The notes beneath the pieces are model-generated. The model saw only the letters and a list, made by a program, of their open reading frames with translations, did no database searches and was not told the DNA's origin. Positions 28,464 through 40,369 of a DNA stretch of 64,000 nucleotides are shown here, piece by piece. This DNA is from Gallionella sp. (GTDB lineage: Bacteria > Pseudomonadota > Gammaproteobacteria > Burkholderiales > Gallionellaceae), in NCBI GenBank assembly GCA_028687335.1, contig JAQUAI010000003.1:1-64000 (forward strand), given 5' to 3'. Made by a program: the position numbers and the translations under genes. The stretch's first letter is position 1. Each line of letters begins with the position of its first letter.

Positions 28464-28814
28464 TTAACTGCGTTTAACCATAGGCGGAATATTACCGCCG
28501 CCGATGATGTGAATATGCAAATGAAAGACTTCCTGCCCGCCACCTTTGCCGCTATTGATGACGGTTCTAAAACCACTTTCCAAGCCCTGTTCACGCGCCA
28601 GCTTGGGAGCCAGCAGCAGCATTTTTCCCAACAAAGCGGCATGCTCGACCTCCGCTTCCAGCAAGGAGGACAGATGCAACTTGGGGATCAGCATGAAGTG
28701 TACCGGCGCAACCGGATTAATGTCATGAAAAGCAAACACCTCTTCGTCTTCGTAAACTTTTTTGCTCGGAATATCCCCGCGCGCAATCTTGCAAAACAAG
28801 CAGTTATCGCTCAT
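28464..28814 (-). CDS. hinT: HIT family purine nucleoside phosphoramidase-like protein
   Basis: [19 protein letters not shown]...[11 protein letters not shown]. Confidence 0.93.
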   Translation of the reverse strand: MSDNCLFCKIARGDIPSKKVYEDEEVFAFHDINPVAPVHFMLIPKLHLSSLLEAEVEHAALLGKMLLLAPKLAREQGLESGFRTVINSGKGGGQEVFHLHIHIIGGGNIPPMVKRS

Positions 28815-29128
28815 TTCCGGCTCGCTTTCTCGGCGATACCTGACACACCCTCGCGACGCGCCAATTCTTGCAACACATCATTTGCACTCAGGTCTTTGTG
28901 CTGCAACAACACCATGCAGTGAAACCATAAATCCGCCACTTCATAAACCAGATGTGACTTATCACCATCCTTAGCGGCCAGCAACACCTCGCCCGCCTCT
29001 TCGATCACTTTTTTCAGAATCGCGTCATCGCCTTTGCTGAACAACTTGGCAACATATGACGATTCTGCCGCAGCACCTTTGCGCGAAGCAATCGTCTCGG
29101 TCAGTCGTTGCAGAATATCGTCACTCAT
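28811..29128 (-). CDS. hisE: Phosphoribosyl-ATP pyrophosphatase
   Basis: [36 protein letters not shown]. Confidence 0.95.
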   Translation of the reverse strand: MSDDILQRLTETIASRKGAAAESSYVAKLFSKGDDAILKKVIEEAGEVLLAAKDGDKSHLVYEVADLWFHCMVLLQHKDLSANDVLQELARREGVSGIAEKASRK

Positions 29129-29514
29129 TTCTTGTATATCTCATCGGGATTTTTCAACACGGGGTCGGATTCAACCCACTCATCATTGGCCAACTTGCTG
29201 AAAAAACAACTTTCGCGTCCTGTATGGCAGGCGATACCGCCCTGCTGCTCGATTTGCAGCAAAATCACATCGCTGTCGCAATCAAGCCGGATTTCTTTGA
29301 CTTTCTGAATATGACCGGACTCTTCACCTTTGTGCCACAACTTTTTGCGCGAGCGCGACCAGTAAACTGCTTCGTTCTTTTGCCAAGTCAGCTTCAGTGC
29401 CTCACGATTCATCCATGCCACCATCAGCACCCGCCCCGTCACCGCATCCTGCGCAATCGCGGGAACTAGGCCGTCATCCGACCAGTTGACCCTATTCAAC
29501 CAGACATCACTCAC
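29125..29514 (-). CDS. hisI: Phosphoribosyl-AMP cyclohydrolase
   Basis: [37 protein letters not shown]...[10 protein letters not shown]. Confidence 0.96.
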   Translation of the reverse strand: MSDVWLNRVNWSDDGLVPAIAQDAVTGRVLMVAWMNREALKLTWQKNEAVYWSRSRKKLWHKGEESGHIQKVKEIRLDCDSDVILLQIEQQGGIACHTGRESCFFSKLANDEWVESDPVLKNPDEIYKK

Positions 29515-30269
29515 AGGCGCACCTCGATACCTTGTGCCGCCATGTGTTCTTTGGCCTGACGTACCGTATATTCCCCAAAATGGAAAATGCTCGCTGCCAA
29601 GACAGCATCCGCACCGCCCTGAGTCACCCCGTCAGCCAAGTGTTGCAAATTACCCACACCACCGCTGGCAATAACGGGAATCTCTAGCGCGTGCGTCACA
29701 GCACGAGTCAGCGCCAAATCAAAACCGATCTTCTGCCCATCCCTGTCCATGCTAGTCAGCAGAATCTCACCCGCGCCCAATTGCTGCATCTTGGTCGCCC
29801 ACTCGATCACATCCAAACCGGTAGCTTTGCGTCCGCCGTGAGTAAACACTTCCCACTTACCCGGTGAGACTTGCTTGGCATCAATAGCCACAACGATACA
29901 TTGGGAGCCGTAACGGGAGGCCGCATCTGCCACCAACCGCGGATTGACGACCGCCGACGTGTTAATGCTAACTTTATCTGCGCCCGCGTTAAGCAGATTG
30001 CGCACATCCTGCACTTCACGCACCCCCCCACCGACGGTAAGTGGAATGAATACTTGTGCAGCCACCTGCTCAATGATGTGAAAGATAATGCTGCGATCAT
30101 CAGAGCTTGCGGTGATGTCGAGGAAGGTCAGTTCATCTGCGCCTTGCTCGTCATAGCGACGGGCGATTTCGACCGGATCGCCCGCGTCGCGAAGTTCGAC
30201 AAAACTCACGCCCTTGACGACGCGACCGGCCGTCACGTCCAGACAGGGAATAATCCGTTTGGCAAGCAT
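29511..30269 (-). CDS. hisF: Imidazole glycerol phosphate synthase cyclase subunit
   Basis: [36 protein letters not shown]. Confidence 0.97.
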   Translation of the reverse strand: MLAKRIIPCLDVTAGRVVKGVSFVELRDAGDPVEIARRYDEQGADELTFLDITASSDDRSIIFHIIEQVAAQVFIPLTVGGGVREVQDVRNLLNAGADKVSINTSAVVNPRLVADAASRYGSQCIVVAIDAKQVSPGKWEVFTHGGRKATGLDVIEWATKMQQLGAGEILLTSMDRDGQKIGFDLALTRAVTHALEIPVIASGGVGNLQHLADGVTQGGADAVLAASIFHFGEYTVRQAKEHMAAQGIEVRL

Positions 30270-30273
30270 CGGA

Positions 30274-31032
30274 TTAACGCGTGGACAATTTGACTGGAGT
30301 CAATTCGTCCGCCAGCGCTTGTGCCGCACGCAAATCAAGCGTGCCTTCGTAGATTGCGCGTCCGGTAATCGCGCCGGTAATACCTTCTTGATACACCGCA
30401 GCCAAAGCGCGCACATCATCCAGATTGGTGATGCCGCCGCTAGCGATAACCGGCACATGCAGCGGGCGCGCCAACTCGACTGTCGCCTCGATATTCACGC
30501 CGGACATCATGCCGTCACGGCCAATGTCGGTGTAAATAATCGCCTCCACGCCGTAACCTTCAAAGCGCTGAGCAAGATCACCCACGTCATGTCCAGTCAG
30601 CTTCGACCAGCCATCTACCGCAACCTTGCCACCCTTAGCATCCAAGCCAACCATGATATGACCGGGGAACGCGTCGCAAGCCTCATGCAAAAAGCCGGGC
30701 ACTTTGACTGCTGCCGTACCGATAATGACGTAGGTCACACCGCTATCGAGATAACGCTCGATGGTTTCCAGATCGCGAATACCGCCGCCCAGTTGCACCG
30801 GCACGTCGTTACCCACCGCCTCCACAATGGCACGCACGGCTTCGGCATTTTTGGGTTTACCGGCAAAAGCACCGTTCAAATCCACCAAGTGCAAACGGCG
30901 CGCACCTTGAGCTAGCCAGTGTTGCGCCATAGCAGCAGGGTCTTCGGAAAATACGGTGGCATCTTCCATTAAGCCTTGACGCAGGCGTACACAATGACCG
31001 TCTTTTAAATCTATCGCAGGAATAATCAGCAT
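30274..31032 (-). CDS. hisA: HisA isomerase (ProFAR isomerase)
   Basis: [20 protein letters not shown]. Confidence 0.97.
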   Translation of the reverse strand: MLIIPAIDLKDGHCVRLRQGLMEDATVFSEDPAAMAQHWLAQGARRLHLVDLNGAFAGKPKNAEAVRAIVEAVGNDVPVQLGGGIRDLETIERYLDSGVTYVIIGTAAVKVPGFLHEACDAFPGHIMVGLDAKGGKVAVDGWSKLTGHDVGDLAQRFEGYGVEAIIYTDIGRDGMMSGVNIEATVELARPLHVPVIASGGITNLDDVRALAAVYQEGITGAITGRAIYEGTLDLRAAQALADELTPVKLSTR

Positions 31033-31066
31033 GGCATCACTAATCGAACGAGGTTAAGTAAAAAAA

Positions 31067-31702
31067 TCAAACAGGATTCCAAACTACAAAGTTTTTCAGC
31101 AACCGCAAACCGTCGCTCGCGCTTTTCTCGGGGTGGAATTGCACGGCAAACAAATTATCTCGGGCAACCGCGCCAACGAAAGGCTGCGGATATTCGCTTG
31201 TTGCCTGCACCAATGTCGCATCTTGCGGACGCACATAGTAGCTGTGTACATAATAAAAGCGAGCATCTTGGGCAATGCCGTCCCACAACACGTGTTCGGC
31301 ATGGCGAACTTGATTCCACCCCATGTGCGGCACTTTAAGCTTATTACCCTGCCCGTCCTGCAAATGATGCTCAAAACGCACCACATCACCCGGCAATACC
31401 CCCAGACCTGCCACATCCCCCTCGGCGCTATGCTCAAACAACATTTGCAAGCCAATACAGATACCCAGAAAAGGCTTGTTGTACGCGGCATCCAGCACCG
31501 CCTGCCGCAAACCGCGCGCATCCAGTTCGCGCATACAATCTGGCATCGCCCCCTGACCGGGGAAAATCACTCGCGCAGCTTTGGCAACCACAAGTGCATC
31601 GTCCGTCACTACCACATCGGCATTGGGAGCTACTTTGCGCACAGCCTGCTCGACCGAGCGCAAATTGCCCATACCGTAATCAATTATCGCGACATCAACC
31701 AT
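31067..31702 (-). CDS. hisH: Imidazole glycerol phosphate synthase glutamine amidotransferase subunit
   Basis: [15 protein letters not shown]...[14 protein letters not shown]...AVQFHPEKS. Confidence 0.97.
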   Translation of the reverse strand: MVDVAIIDYGMGNLRSVEQAVRKVAPNADVVVTDDALVVAKAARVIFPGQGAMPDCMRELDARGLRQAVLDAAYNKPFLGICIGLQMLFEHSAEGDVAGLGVLPGDVVRFEHHLQDGQGNKLKVPHMGWNQVRHAEHVLWDGIAQDARFYYVHSYYVRPQDATLVQATSEYPQPFVGAVARDNLFAVQFHPEKSASDGLRLLKNFVVWNPV

Positions 31703-31708
31703 AACGAT

Positions 31709-32296
31709 TTATAGCGTGCCCTTGGTTGATGGCATCACGCCCGCCATGCGCGGATCAAGCTCCAGTGCCATACGTAGCGCACGACCAAAAGCCTTGAAGA
31801 TTGTTTCCGCCTGATGGTGGGCGTTGTCGCCCGCCAGATTGTCGATGTGCAAGGTCACCAACGCATGATTGACAAAGCCTTGGAAGAATTCGCGCACGAG
31901 ATCCACATCAAAGTCGCCTATCATGGCACGTACGAAATCGCAATTAAAAGTCAGCCCCGGGCGGCCGGAAATATCCAGCACCACGCGCGATAAAGCCTCA
32001 TCCAGCGGAACATAAGCATGACCGTAACGGCGGATTCCCTTTTTATCGCCGATTGTCTGAGCAAAAGCCTGCCCGAGAGTGATGCCGATATCTTCTACGG
32101 TGTGGTGAGCATCAATATGCAAATCACCTTTGGCAAGCAGATTGATGTCAATCAATCCATGCCGCGCGATCTGATCCAGCATGTGATCCAAAAAGGGCAC
32201 ACCGGTCTCAAACGAGGCCGCGCCTGTACCATCCAGATTGAGTGTCACGCTGATCTGCGTTTCCAAGGTATTACGGGTGACGTTTGCGTTACGCAT
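31709..32296 (-). CDS. hisB: Imidazoleglycerol-phosphate dehydratase
   Basis: Start [10 protein letters not shown] at 32296; [16 protein letters not shown]...[11 protein letters not shown]. Confidence 0.96.
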   Translation of the reverse strand: MRNANVTRNTLETQISVTLNLDGTGAASFETGVPFLDHMLDQIARHGLIDINLLAKGDLHIDAHHTVEDIGITLGQAFAQTIGDKKGIRRYGHAYVPLDEALSRVVLDISGRPGLTFNCDFVRAMIGDFDVDLVREFFQGFVNHALVTLHIDNLAGDNAHHQAETIFKAFGRALRMALELDPRMAGVMPSTKGTL

Positions 32297-32304
32297 TGTT
32301 CGCC

Positions 32305-33411
32305 TTATGCCGATTGGTTGATGGTGTCTTGCAAACTTTCTTTCAGCGCGGCGATAAAACACGCGTTTTCCGCCGCTGCCCCCACTGTGACGCGCAAACA
32401 GTCTGCCAAAGCCGGATGTGCGCCGTTCAAGTTTTTAATCAACACGCCGCGCTGCTTCAAACCGTTGAATACGGTCGTCGCATTTGCCACCCGGAACAAA
32501 ATAAAATTTGCTTCGCTGGCAAAAGCGGTAATGCCGCTCACTGCACGCAAAGCCGCTAGCAACACTGCTCTATCGCACTTAATCTGCTCAGCCTGACGCA
32601 GCAGTTCATCATGATGCGCCAATAGCACTGTTGCCACGATCTGCGGCAATACGCCAACATTATACGGCAAGCGCAGCTTCTCCAACTGCGTCAACCAGTC
32701 CGTCGATCCGGCCAAAAACCCAAGACGCAAACCGGCCATACCCAATTTTGAAAAAGTACGCATCACCAGCAGATTTGGATAGTCCGGCAAACGACTCATA
32801 AAGCTATCACTTGCAAACGCATAATAAGCCTCGTCCACCACGACCAAACCTTCCGATGCCTCGATGATTTGGCATATTGCCTCAGCATCAAAAGCATTAC
32901 CGGTGGGGTTGTTGGGGTAAGCGAGAAACACCAGCGCGGGCTGTTCGCGGCGGATCGCCGCCAGCGTGGCGGTCAAATCCAGTGAAAAATCAGGTGCCAG
33001 CGGCACGGCAATGTGACGCATCCCAGCAAACGTGGCAATCATGCGATACATCACGAACGAGGGTTCGACACTCAGCAACGCCGCGCCGGGTTTATTCAGT
33101 GCGATTGCCAGCAACTGAATCAGCTCGTCGGAACCGTTACCCAGCAGCACATCCATTCCCTGAGGTAACCCCAGCGTCGTGCGAATCGCAGCACGCAGTG
33201 TCGTCGCGGCGGGATCGGGATAGCGGTTAATAGCGGCATCAGCCACCAGATGCGCGATTTCATCGCGCACATCGGCAGGCAAACCATACGGATTTTCCAT
33301 CGCATCCAGCTTGACCAGCCCCGCACTCGGCGGCACATGGTAGGCATGGAGATCAAGAATCTCTTGGCGCATCAGTTTTTCGACGCGTGAAGTAGGCAAA
33401 ACAGAGGACAT
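32305..33411 (-). CDS. hisC: Histidinol-phosphate aminotransferase
   Basis: Start [11 protein letters not shown] at 33411; [11 protein letters not shown]...[15 protein letters not shown]. Confidence 0.95.
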   Translation of the reverse strand: MSSVLPTSRVEKLMRQEILDLHAYHVPPSAGLVKLDAMENPYGLPADVRDEIAHLVADAAINRYPDPAATTLRAAIRTTLGLPQGMDVLLGNGSDELIQLLAIALNKPGAALLSVEPSFVMYRMIATFAGMRHIAVPLAPDFSLDLTATLAAIRREQPALVFLAYPNNPTGNAFDAEAICQIIEASEGLVVVDEAYYAFASDSFMSRLPDYPNLLVMRTFSKLGMAGLRLGFLAGSTDWLTQLEKLRLPYNVGVLPQIVATVLLAHHDELLRQAEQIKCDRAVLLAALRAVSGITAFASEANFILFRVANATTVFNGLKQRGVLIKNLNGAHPALADCLRVTVGAAAENACFIAALKESLQDTINQSA

Positions 33412-33561
33412 GAAACGTGCTGCTCGCTGGTAATGAATAGGGTTCTGCAACGGCGCGAAGCTTACCACAGGGCATCTCGAAAAACCTACTGCGCGACCAG
33501 ATTGCTGCGTCTGCCGCCAATGTAGTAAGCTCCGGCTATATCCCCAAAGGAATCTGGACTG

Positions 33562-34839
33562 ATGCATAAAAAACGCCGCATCCTGCTGATTGAACCTACC
33601 GTGGAATATGCACGCGCAGCGATTGAAAAGCTGAAATCCACCCTCTCCCAGCTTGAGCGCCGCTGTGTCGCCGATGATGCCTCGCTGGAACACGTGCTAA
33701 ATGAAGAGCGCAGGGATGCCGTCGTGTGCGGCAACAGCCTGCCGGAGACAGCTGCCCTCCACTCCTTCTTTGCCAACCTGCCGGGTATGGCCTGCCAGAT
33801 TCGGCTCGAAGCAGACGAGTCGATTTACTTTCCCTACGTCAGCGAAGGCTGTTTCGCGCTGCTGGGTATCCCGCCGATTGAAGTGGAACTCAATCCGCAA
33901 CTGCTGCTGGACATGATCCATCACGATGACTGCGAAAGCTTCTACGAATCCATGCGCGACTCGGTCGCTCAAGCAACCCATTGGAACTGGGAAGGCCGCA
34001 TCCTGTTACCGCCCGGCGGTGAAGTCAAATGGGTCAATCTGCGCGCCACTCGGCGCGACAGCAATTCGCGCCATATCACTTGGGAAGGCTTCATCGTCAA
34101 TATCACCCAGAGCAAGCTGGCTGAAATGGAAGTGCGTAAATCGCGCGAACGTCTACGCGAACTTTCGTCCCACGTTGAAAACATCAAAGAAAATGAACGC
34201 ATGCGCATCGCGCGCGAAATTCACGATGACATCGGCGTATTGCTAACCGCGCTTAAGATGGACTTATCTTGGCTTACCCAGCGCCTGCCAAAAGGTGAGG
34301 ACAAACTCCTCGAAAAAGCACGCTCAATGAGCAGCCTATTGGATACCGCTGGTGTCTCGGCCAATAACTTGGTGCACAGCTTGCGCCCCGGATTTCTAGA
34401 CTGTTTTGGCTTGGTCGCAGCTATCGAGATCGAGGCCAACGAATTCAGCAAGCGCACCGGCATCCCCTGCAAAATCGAAAAATCCGATGACAACATCGAG
34501 CTAGACGAAGAACAATCCATCACACTGTTCCGTGTTTTCCAAGAAACACTGAACAACATCATGAAGCACGCTTCCGCCAAACGCGTGGAAATCGAAATCA
34601 TGCGTGGCGACAATTGCGTTGACCTAATCGTCAGCGACGACGGTAAGGGCTTCGACACCAAAGACCGTTACAAACCGCGCTCCTTCGGTTTACGCGGCAT
34701 TCAGGAACGCATCGGCCATATGGGCGGCACAGTCAAAATTTCCAGCCAACTCGGCAAAGGTGCCAGCATCGCCGTGTGCGTGCCGCTGGAAAAACAAGGT
34801 GCTGCGGTAGAAGACAAACCCCAACAAAACCTTTTCTAA
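33562..34839 (+). CDS. Cytoplasmic PAS-containing sensor histidine kinase (NarX/HisKA_3 type)
   Basis: PAS-like domain; [24 protein letters not shown]; HATPase VSDDGKGFD...[15 protein letters not shown]. Confidence 0.92.
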   Translation: MHKKRRILLIEPTVEYARAAIEKLKSTLSQLERRCVADDASLEHVLNEERRDAVVCGNSLPETAALHSFFANLPGMACQIRLEADESIYFPYVSEGCFALLGIPPIEVELNPQLLLDMIHHDDCESFYESMRDSVAQATHWNWEGRILLPPGGEVKWVNLRATRRDSNSRHITWEGFIVNITQSKLAEMEVRKSRERLRELSSHVENIKENERMRIAREIHDDIGVLLTALKMDLSWLTQRLPKGEDKLLEKARSMSSLLDTAGVSANNLVHSLRPGFLDCFGLVAAIEIEANEFSKRTGIPCKIEKSDDNIELDEEQSITLFRVFQETLNNIMKHASAKRVEIEIMRGDNCVDLIVSDDGKGFDTKDRYKPRSFGLRGIQERIGHMGGTVKISSQLGKGASIAVCVPLEKQGAAVEDKPQQNLF

Positions 34840-34850
34840 AGCGAAACACC

Positions 34851-35495
34851 ATGAAACGCATCTTAGTAGTAGACGACCACGGACTGATCCGCAAGGGGCT
34901 TCGGCAATTACTGGAAGATCAGCCCGACTTTCAAGTCAGCGGCGAAGCCGAAAATGGCTTGCAGGCAATCAATAAATTGCGCGAGCAGCACTACGATCTG
35001 GTCTTGCTCGACATCGCCCTGCCGGACAAACATGGCATTGATGTACTCAAGCAAATTCGCGTCGAACACCCCGATACCAAAGTCATCGTGTTAAGCATGT
35101 ACCCGGAAGACCAATACGGCGTGCGTGCGCTGAAATCCGGCGCGATGGGCTATATCAATAAACAAAGCGCCCCCGACAACCTGCTCGAAGCCGTGCGCCA
35201 AGTATTGAGTGGCAAAAAATACATCACCGAAGTTGTCGCCGAACAACTACTCAACAACCTGATCGGTGAATCACAAGACTTGATGCACCAAAGCCTGTCC
35301 AACCGCGAATATCAAACCCTGTGCCTGATGGCATCAGGGAAATCGCTGACAGAAATTGCCGAAATCATGCTGCTCAGCCCCAAAACCGTCAGCGTCTACC
35401 GTGCACGCATGCTGGAAAAAATGGGGTTCAAAAATAACGCAGAAGCGGTTCATTACGCGATTTCGCATCACTTGGTCGAAGCGGATAACAAATAG
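34851..35495 (+). CDS. NarL/FixJ-family response regulator
   Basis: MKRILVVDDHGLIRKGLRQLL receiver and LuxR HTH SNREYQTLCLMASGKSLTEIAEIMLLSPKTVSVYRARMLEKM. Confidence 0.95.
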   Translation: MKRILVVDDHGLIRKGLRQLLEDQPDFQVSGEAENGLQAINKLREQHYDLVLLDIALPDKHGIDVLKQIRVEHPDTKVIVLSMYPEDQYGVRALKSGAMGYINKQSAPDNLLEAVRQVLSGKKYITEVVAEQLLNNLIGESQDLMHQSLSNREYQTLCLMASGKSLTEIAEIMLLSPKTVSVYRARMLEKMGFKNNAEAVHYAISHHLVEADNK

Positions 35496-35588
35496 AGCCG
35501 AAACTGCACCGCTATTCGGCACTTTGCTAACAGCTTAATTTGCGGATAATTCACTCAACCCACCGCCATCCGGTGAAATTAGCCAAAT

Positions 35589-37421
35589 ATGAATAAACCC
35601 AGCAATCCCACCGAATTTGCCCGCGAGACTTTCAAAGTGCTCGTGCAACGCAAATTGCCGCCGACACCGGACAACTACGCCAAGCTGTACGCGGAGATCA
35701 GCGGCTCGGCCACCGCCGACAACAATGGGGCAGAAAAGCTTCTGCGCCAGCTTGCCGAAAACTTGAGTGGCGACACTGCCTCCCGTACCACGGGAACCGC
35801 ACTAATCAAGAGCATTGATGCGGAAGACTGGATCAGCTGCGAAAAAGAATTGAATAAATTACTCGGTGGCGAAAATGCCGCCGAGAAAAAACCTTGGGGT
35901 GAGCTAATCCGAAATTTGCTGCGTCAAATCGAAATGCCACACAAAGGCATCACGGTTGCACGCAAAAAAGAGGGACTGGAAACTGTCCTCACACGCTTTG
36001 GCAGCAACCCAGACAGCTTGTTTGAAAAAGTTCAAAACCTAACTCGCTCTTGGGCGGGCACACCCACCAGCGAAAGCATGGTGGATGCAGTTGCAGCCCT
36101 CCCCGCAAGTAGCAGCCAGCCGACCGTCGCGCCTGCCGCGCCAGGAGTAAGTGCGCCAAGCAACAAAAGCACCTCCGGTAATAATGAGGCGTTATTGCAC
36201 CTGTCCGAGCTTTTGGCTCAAACGCTGGAAAGCTTCCTAAGCGCGCAGCCAGAATTAGAGATCGAAGTTCACGCATTGTCCAAACAAGTGCGCGCCATCA
36301 AGACTCATGAGGAAGTTACCGCACTAGCGCGCCAATTGCGTCAATTCTGGATCAAAGCCGAGTTGCGCGGCGGTGATAAAGCAAAAATCCACGAGGGCTT
36401 AGTACGCCTCTTACGCCTACTGGTCGAAAACGTGGGCGAAATGGTCGAAGACGAAGAATGGCTACACGGCCAGATCGTCATCCTGCAAGAAATCATCTCC
36501 AGCCCGATTGATAAAAACGTCATCGCTGATGCCGAGCGCAGTCTGCGCGATGCCATCATCAAGCAGGGCATACTCAAGCAAAGCCTGATGGAGGCGAAAA
36601 CCACACTCAAAAGCCTGATGACCAGCTTCATTGATCGCCTCGGTGAGTTGACCGAAAGTACCGGCGATTACCATCAAAAAATCGAAGGCTACAGCCAAAA
36701 AATCAGCAAAACCAACAATCTCACCGATCTCAGCCACCTGCTCGACGACATCATGCAGGACACTCGCGTCATCCAAGCCAGCGCTTTGCGCTCGCATGAG
36801 GAACTGGTCGAAACGCGCCAGCAAGTACAACTGTCCGAAGCGAAGATCAAGCAACTGGAACAAGAACTCACGCAAGTCAGCGAACTGGTACGCGAAGACC
36901 AACTCACCGGCGCACTCAATCGACGCGGTATGGATGCCGCCTTTGAAAACGAGGCAACTCGCGCCGACCGCAACCAAACCACCCTGTGCGTTGCATTGCT
37001 GGACATAGATAATTTCAAACGACTCAACGACACCTTGGGCCACCAAGCCGGTGACAGCGCACTCAAACACCTAAGCAGCGTCATCAAGGATGCTCTGCGC
37101 CCCAGCGACTCGGTCGCCCGCTACGGCGGCGAGGAGTTCGTTATTCTGCTACCCGACTTGGGCTTGGCCGAGGCCACTGCAACAGTTGAACGCCTGCAAC
37201 GCGAACTGACCAAAAAATTCTTCATGCACGAAAATGATCGCATCCTAATCACCTTTAGCGCCGGGGTTGCCCAGCGCACGCCACAGGAACCGCAAGACGA
37301 AGTCATTGGTCGCGCCGACAAAGCTATGTATCAAGCCAAAAAGAGCGGCAAAAACCGAGTGATTGCAGCGGAAACCGTCCCGCAAGGTTTCGCCACATCA
37401 CCAGCCAATGCAGCAAACTAG
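35589..37421 (+). CDS. Diguanylate cyclase (GGDEF) with RxxD I-site
   Basis: RYGGEEFVILLPD active site; RPSD located 5 residues before GGEEF. Confidence 0.93.
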   Translation: MNKPSNPTEFARETFKVLVQRKLPPTPDNYAKLYAEISGSATADNNGAEKLLRQLAENLSGDTASRTTGTALIKSIDAEDWISCEKELNKLLGGENAAEKKPWGELIRNLLRQIEMPHKGITVARKKEGLETVLTRFGSNPDSLFEKVQNLTRSWAGTPTSESMVDAVAALPASSSQPTVAPAAPGVSAPSNKSTSGNNEALLHLSELLAQTLESFLSAQPELEIEVHALSKQVRAIKTHEEVTALARQLRQFWIKAELRGGDKAKIHEGLVRLLRLLVENVGEMVEDEEWLHGQIVILQEIISSPIDKNVIADAERSLRDAIIKQGILKQSLMEAKTTLKSLMTSFIDRLGELTESTGDYHQKIEGYSQKISKTNNLTDLSHLLDDIMQDTRVIQASALRSHEELVETRQQVQLSEAKIKQLEQELTQVSELVREDQLTGALNRRGMDAAFENEATRADRNQTTLCVALLDIDNFKRLNDTLGHQAGDSALKHLSSVIKDALRPSDSVARYGGEEFVILLPDLGLAEATATVERLQRELTKKFFMHENDRILITFSAGVAQRTPQEPQDEVIGRADKAMYQAKKSGKNRVIAAETVPQGFATSPANAAN

Positions 37422-37441
37422 ACAAAAATAAACGAACGGAC

Positions 37442-37468
37442 TAAAGATTTTGACAAACCATCCGATAA
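37442..37468 (+). promoter_or_regulatory. Sigma-28 (FliA) promoter of fliC
   Basis: TAAA-N15-TCCGATAA, exact spacing, ~100 bp upstream of the flagellin start. Confidence 0.8.
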
Positions 37469-37566
37469 CTGGACTAACGGCGGTTGATAAGCTTACTGAA
37501 ACAAAGCCAACCAACGTCAACGGCGGTAAAGCCGGAGAAGTAAGATCTAGTTAAAGGAGAATTAAA

Positions 37567-38373
37567 ATGGCTGCCTACATCAATACAAACATCGCTTCCC
37601 TGAACGCTCAACGTAACCTGAACAGTTCACAGAGCGCCTTGCAAGTTTCCTTGCAACGCCTGTCTTCCGGTTTGCGTGTAAACAGCGCTAAGGACGATGC
37701 TGCCGGGCTGGCAATTTCTGAAAAAATGGGCGCGCAAATTCGCGGCCTGAACCAAGCCGCCCGCAATGCCGCCGATGGTATTTCGCTTGCGCAAACAGCT
37801 GAAGGCGCCTTGGGCAACATTGGCAACAACTTGCAGCGTATGCGCGAGCTTGCCGTTCAAGCCAGCAACTTTACTTCGACCAACGATATTGCTTCGATTG
37901 ATGCAGAATATGCGCAACTCCACGCGGAAAACCTGCGCATTATTGCTCAGACCAGTTTTAACGGCACTTCGTTGCTGAGTGCTGCATTGACTGCCGATTT
38001 CCAAATCGGTGCCAATAACGGCCAAACCATCACCGTTGCAACTACAGCCGCAACCGCAATGACTGCTGCCGCAACACTGGGGGCTACACCAACCACTGCT
38101 GCAGCAGAACTGTTGACTCTGGATGTCGATATTGCTGCTGTCAATGCAACCCGTGCCACATTCGGTGCAACACAGTCGCGTTTTGAAGCAGTTATCGGCA
38201 ACGTGCAAAACACCGCAGAAAACTTGACCGCATCCCGCAGCCGCATCGTGGATGCCGATTACGCAGCTGAAACTGCGCAATTGACCCGCAACCAAATCTT
38301 GCAACAAGCAGGTACAGCGATGCTGGCGCAAGCGAACCAATTGCCCAACACCGTGTTGACCCTGTTGCGTTAA
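37567..38373 (+). CDS. fliC: Flagellin
   Basis: MAAYINTNIASLNAQRNLNSSQSALQVSLQRLSSGLRVNSAKDDAAGLAISEKM; C-terminal DYAAETAQLTRNQILQQAGTAMLAQANQLPNTVLTLLR; short central domain. Confidence 0.98.
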   Translation: MAAYINTNIASLNAQRNLNSSQSALQVSLQRLSSGLRVNSAKDDAAGLAISEKMGAQIRGLNQAARNAADGISLAQTAEGALGNIGNNLQRMRELAVQASNFTSTNDIASIDAEYAQLHAENLRIIAQTSFNGTSLLSAALTADFQIGANNGQTITVATTAATAMTAAATLGATPTTAAAELLTLDVDIAAVNATRATFGATQSRFEAVIGNVQNTAENLTASRSRIVDADYAAETAQLTRNQILQQAGTAMLAQANQLPNTVLTLLR

Positions 38374-38383
38374 GTAGAGTGAC

Positions 38384-38409
38384 TCCCGGTCGGCGCAATC
38401 CGACCGGGA
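38384..38409 (+). terminator. fliC terminator-like hairpin
   Basis: tcccggtcgg/ccgaccggga stem; weak T-tract. Confidence 0.6.
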
Positions 38410-38432
38410 ATTTGAGATAAAGGAGAGGCAAA

Positions 38433-38906
38433 ATGCTCATCCAAAACGTAAGCAACATGACTCAGGCTTCACCGCCTGTTAAGCCCGCCAGCGATGGTGC
38501 GCCTAATGTCGCCGTTGCCACGAGCTCAAATGTCGCCGCTCAACCCAAGGTAACAGCGTCGCAATCGCCCGCACCTGATGAAGCAAAACAGGTAACCGAG
38601 AAAAAACAGGCGGCAGCGGCAGCACAGCTGCAAAATGTGGTTGAGAACATTAACAAAGCATTGAAGCAGTCCAATAAAAATCTGGAATTTACCGTGGATG
38701 GCGACACGAATCGTGCCGTCGTCAAACTGGTGGATTCAGAGACAGGTGATGTCATTCGCCAATTCCCCTCGGAAGAGATGCTGGCGATTTCACGGGCTGT
38801 CTCACAAATGCAAGAGAGACTGCAACAAACATCATTGCAACAGGCGGCATTAGTAAAAGGGCAAGCGCAAAGTACGCAGGGTTTGCTGGTCAAACAACAA
38901 GCCTAA
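38433..38906 (+). CDS. flaG: FlaG family protein
   Basis: LEFTVDGDTNRAVVKLVDSETGDVIRQFPSEEMLAI. Confidence 0.93.
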   Translation: MLIQNVSNMTQASPPVKPASDGAPNVAVATSSNVAAQPKVTASQSPAPDEAKQVTEKKQAAAAAQLQNVVENINKALKQSNKNLEFTVDGDTNRAVVKLVDSETGDVIRQFPSEEMLAISRAVSQMQERLQQTSLQQAALVKGQAQSTQGLLVKQQA

Positions 38907-38929
38907 CTTAACGAGCGCACGCACTCATC

Positions 38930-40354
38930 ATGGCTACGACAACTTCGGCAACGACCTCGACCAACATTGACGTCAACAGCATCGTTTCACAGTTGATGAC
39001 GGTCGAGCGTCAGCCAATTACCAAGCTCAATACCAAGGAAGCTAGCTACCAAGCCAAGCTTTCTGCCTATGGCACGGTCAAATCAGCCGTATCAAGTTTT
39101 CAAACCGCATTACAAAGTTTGGGAACCAGTAATTTTCAAAAACGTACTGCAACTGCTTCGGACAGTACCGTCGTTTCCGCCGTCGCCGCCAGTTCATCGG
39201 TGACCGGCACTTATTCCTTGGAAGTGTCCGCACTGGCCCAGTCGCAAAAACTGGTCGCCGCCGGACAAACCAGCAGCACCGATGCCATCGGAACCGGTGC
39301 CAGCACCACAATCACTTTCGATTTTGGCACCATCAGCAACGGCACACTGACTAATGGCGTTTATAGCGGCGCATCATTCACCTCGAATGGTGCTACAACG
39401 CAGAGCATCACCATAGACAGTAGCAACAATACGCTTGAGGGTATTCGCAATGCCATCAACGCGGCCGACATGGGCGTTTCCGCCACCATCGTCAACGACG
39501 GCTCGGGCACACCTTATCGCTTGGCACTTAGTTCCGACAATAGTGGCATCAGCAACAGCATCAAAATCAGCACCGACGGTGCCGATGCGGCAATCGACAC
39601 CCTGCTGGCACACGACCCAGCTGGCGTACAACACTTTGCCGAAACCGCAACCGCACAAAATGCCGCTTTCAAAGTAAATGGTGTCTCTATTTCCAAGACA
39701 TCCAACACGGTCACCGATGCCATCCAAGGTGTCACCATGACCTTGAGCAAATTGACCACATCACCAGTCACGCTGTCGATTGCCAACGATGGTGCGGCGG
39801 TCAGCACGGCGGTTTCCGGCTTCGTCAAAGCGTATAACGACCTGAATTCGACACTAAAAACACTGTCTGCTTATAACAGCACCACCAAAACCGGTGCCAC
39901 CTTACAAGGCGACGCAACCGTACGCACAATACAGTCGCAATTGCGCGGACTTTTGGCTTCTGCCGTCACCGGCGCAGGTAGCTTGAGCACACTAACGGAT
40001 ATTGGCGTGACTTTCCAAACGGACGGATCGCTCGCGGTTAACCAAACCAAACTGGACTCAAAAATCAGCACTAATTTTGCCGATATTGCCAGCCTGTTCA
40101 CGTCCACCACTGGTTACTCCACCACCTTGGGTAGTTGGGCGACCAATGTGTTGTCCAGCGACGGCCTCATCGCCAGCCGAACCGACGGTCTAGGACGTTC
40201 GATCAAAGACATCGGCACGCGTCGCGCCGAACTTGAAGCGCGCATGATCAGCATTGAAAGACGCTACCGCACACAATTTACCAATCTCGATACGATGCTG
40301 AGCAGCATGAACCAGACCAGCACCTATTTAACTCAACAACTCGCCAATCTCTAA
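38930..40354 (+). CDS. fliD: Flagellar filament cap protein
   Basis: VNSIVSQLMTVERQPITKLNTKEASYQAKLSAYGTVKSAVSSF; FliD C-terminus. Confidence 0.96.
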   Translation: MATTTSATTSTNIDVNSIVSQLMTVERQPITKLNTKEASYQAKLSAYGTVKSAVSSFQTALQSLGTSNFQKRTATASDSTVVSAVAASSSVTGTYSLEVSALAQSQKLVAAGQTSSTDAIGTGASTTITFDFGTISNGTLTNGVYSGASFTSNGATTQSITIDSSNNTLEGIRNAINAADMGVSATIVNDGSGTPYRLALSSDNSGISNSIKISTDGADAAIDTLLAHDPAGVQHFAETATAQNAAFKVNGVSISKTSNTVTDAIQGVTMTLSKLTTSPVTLSIANDGAAVSTAVSGFVKAYNDLNSTLKTLSAYNSTTKTGATLQGDATVRTIQSQLRGLLASAVTGAGSLSTLTDIGVTFQTDGSLAVNQTKLDSKISTNFADIASLFTSTTGYSTTLGSWATNVLSSDGLIASRTDGLGRSIKDIGTRRAELEARMISIERRYRTQFTNLDTMLSSMNQTSTYLTQQLANL

Positions 40355-40369
40355 CCGGAGGCAAGTATC

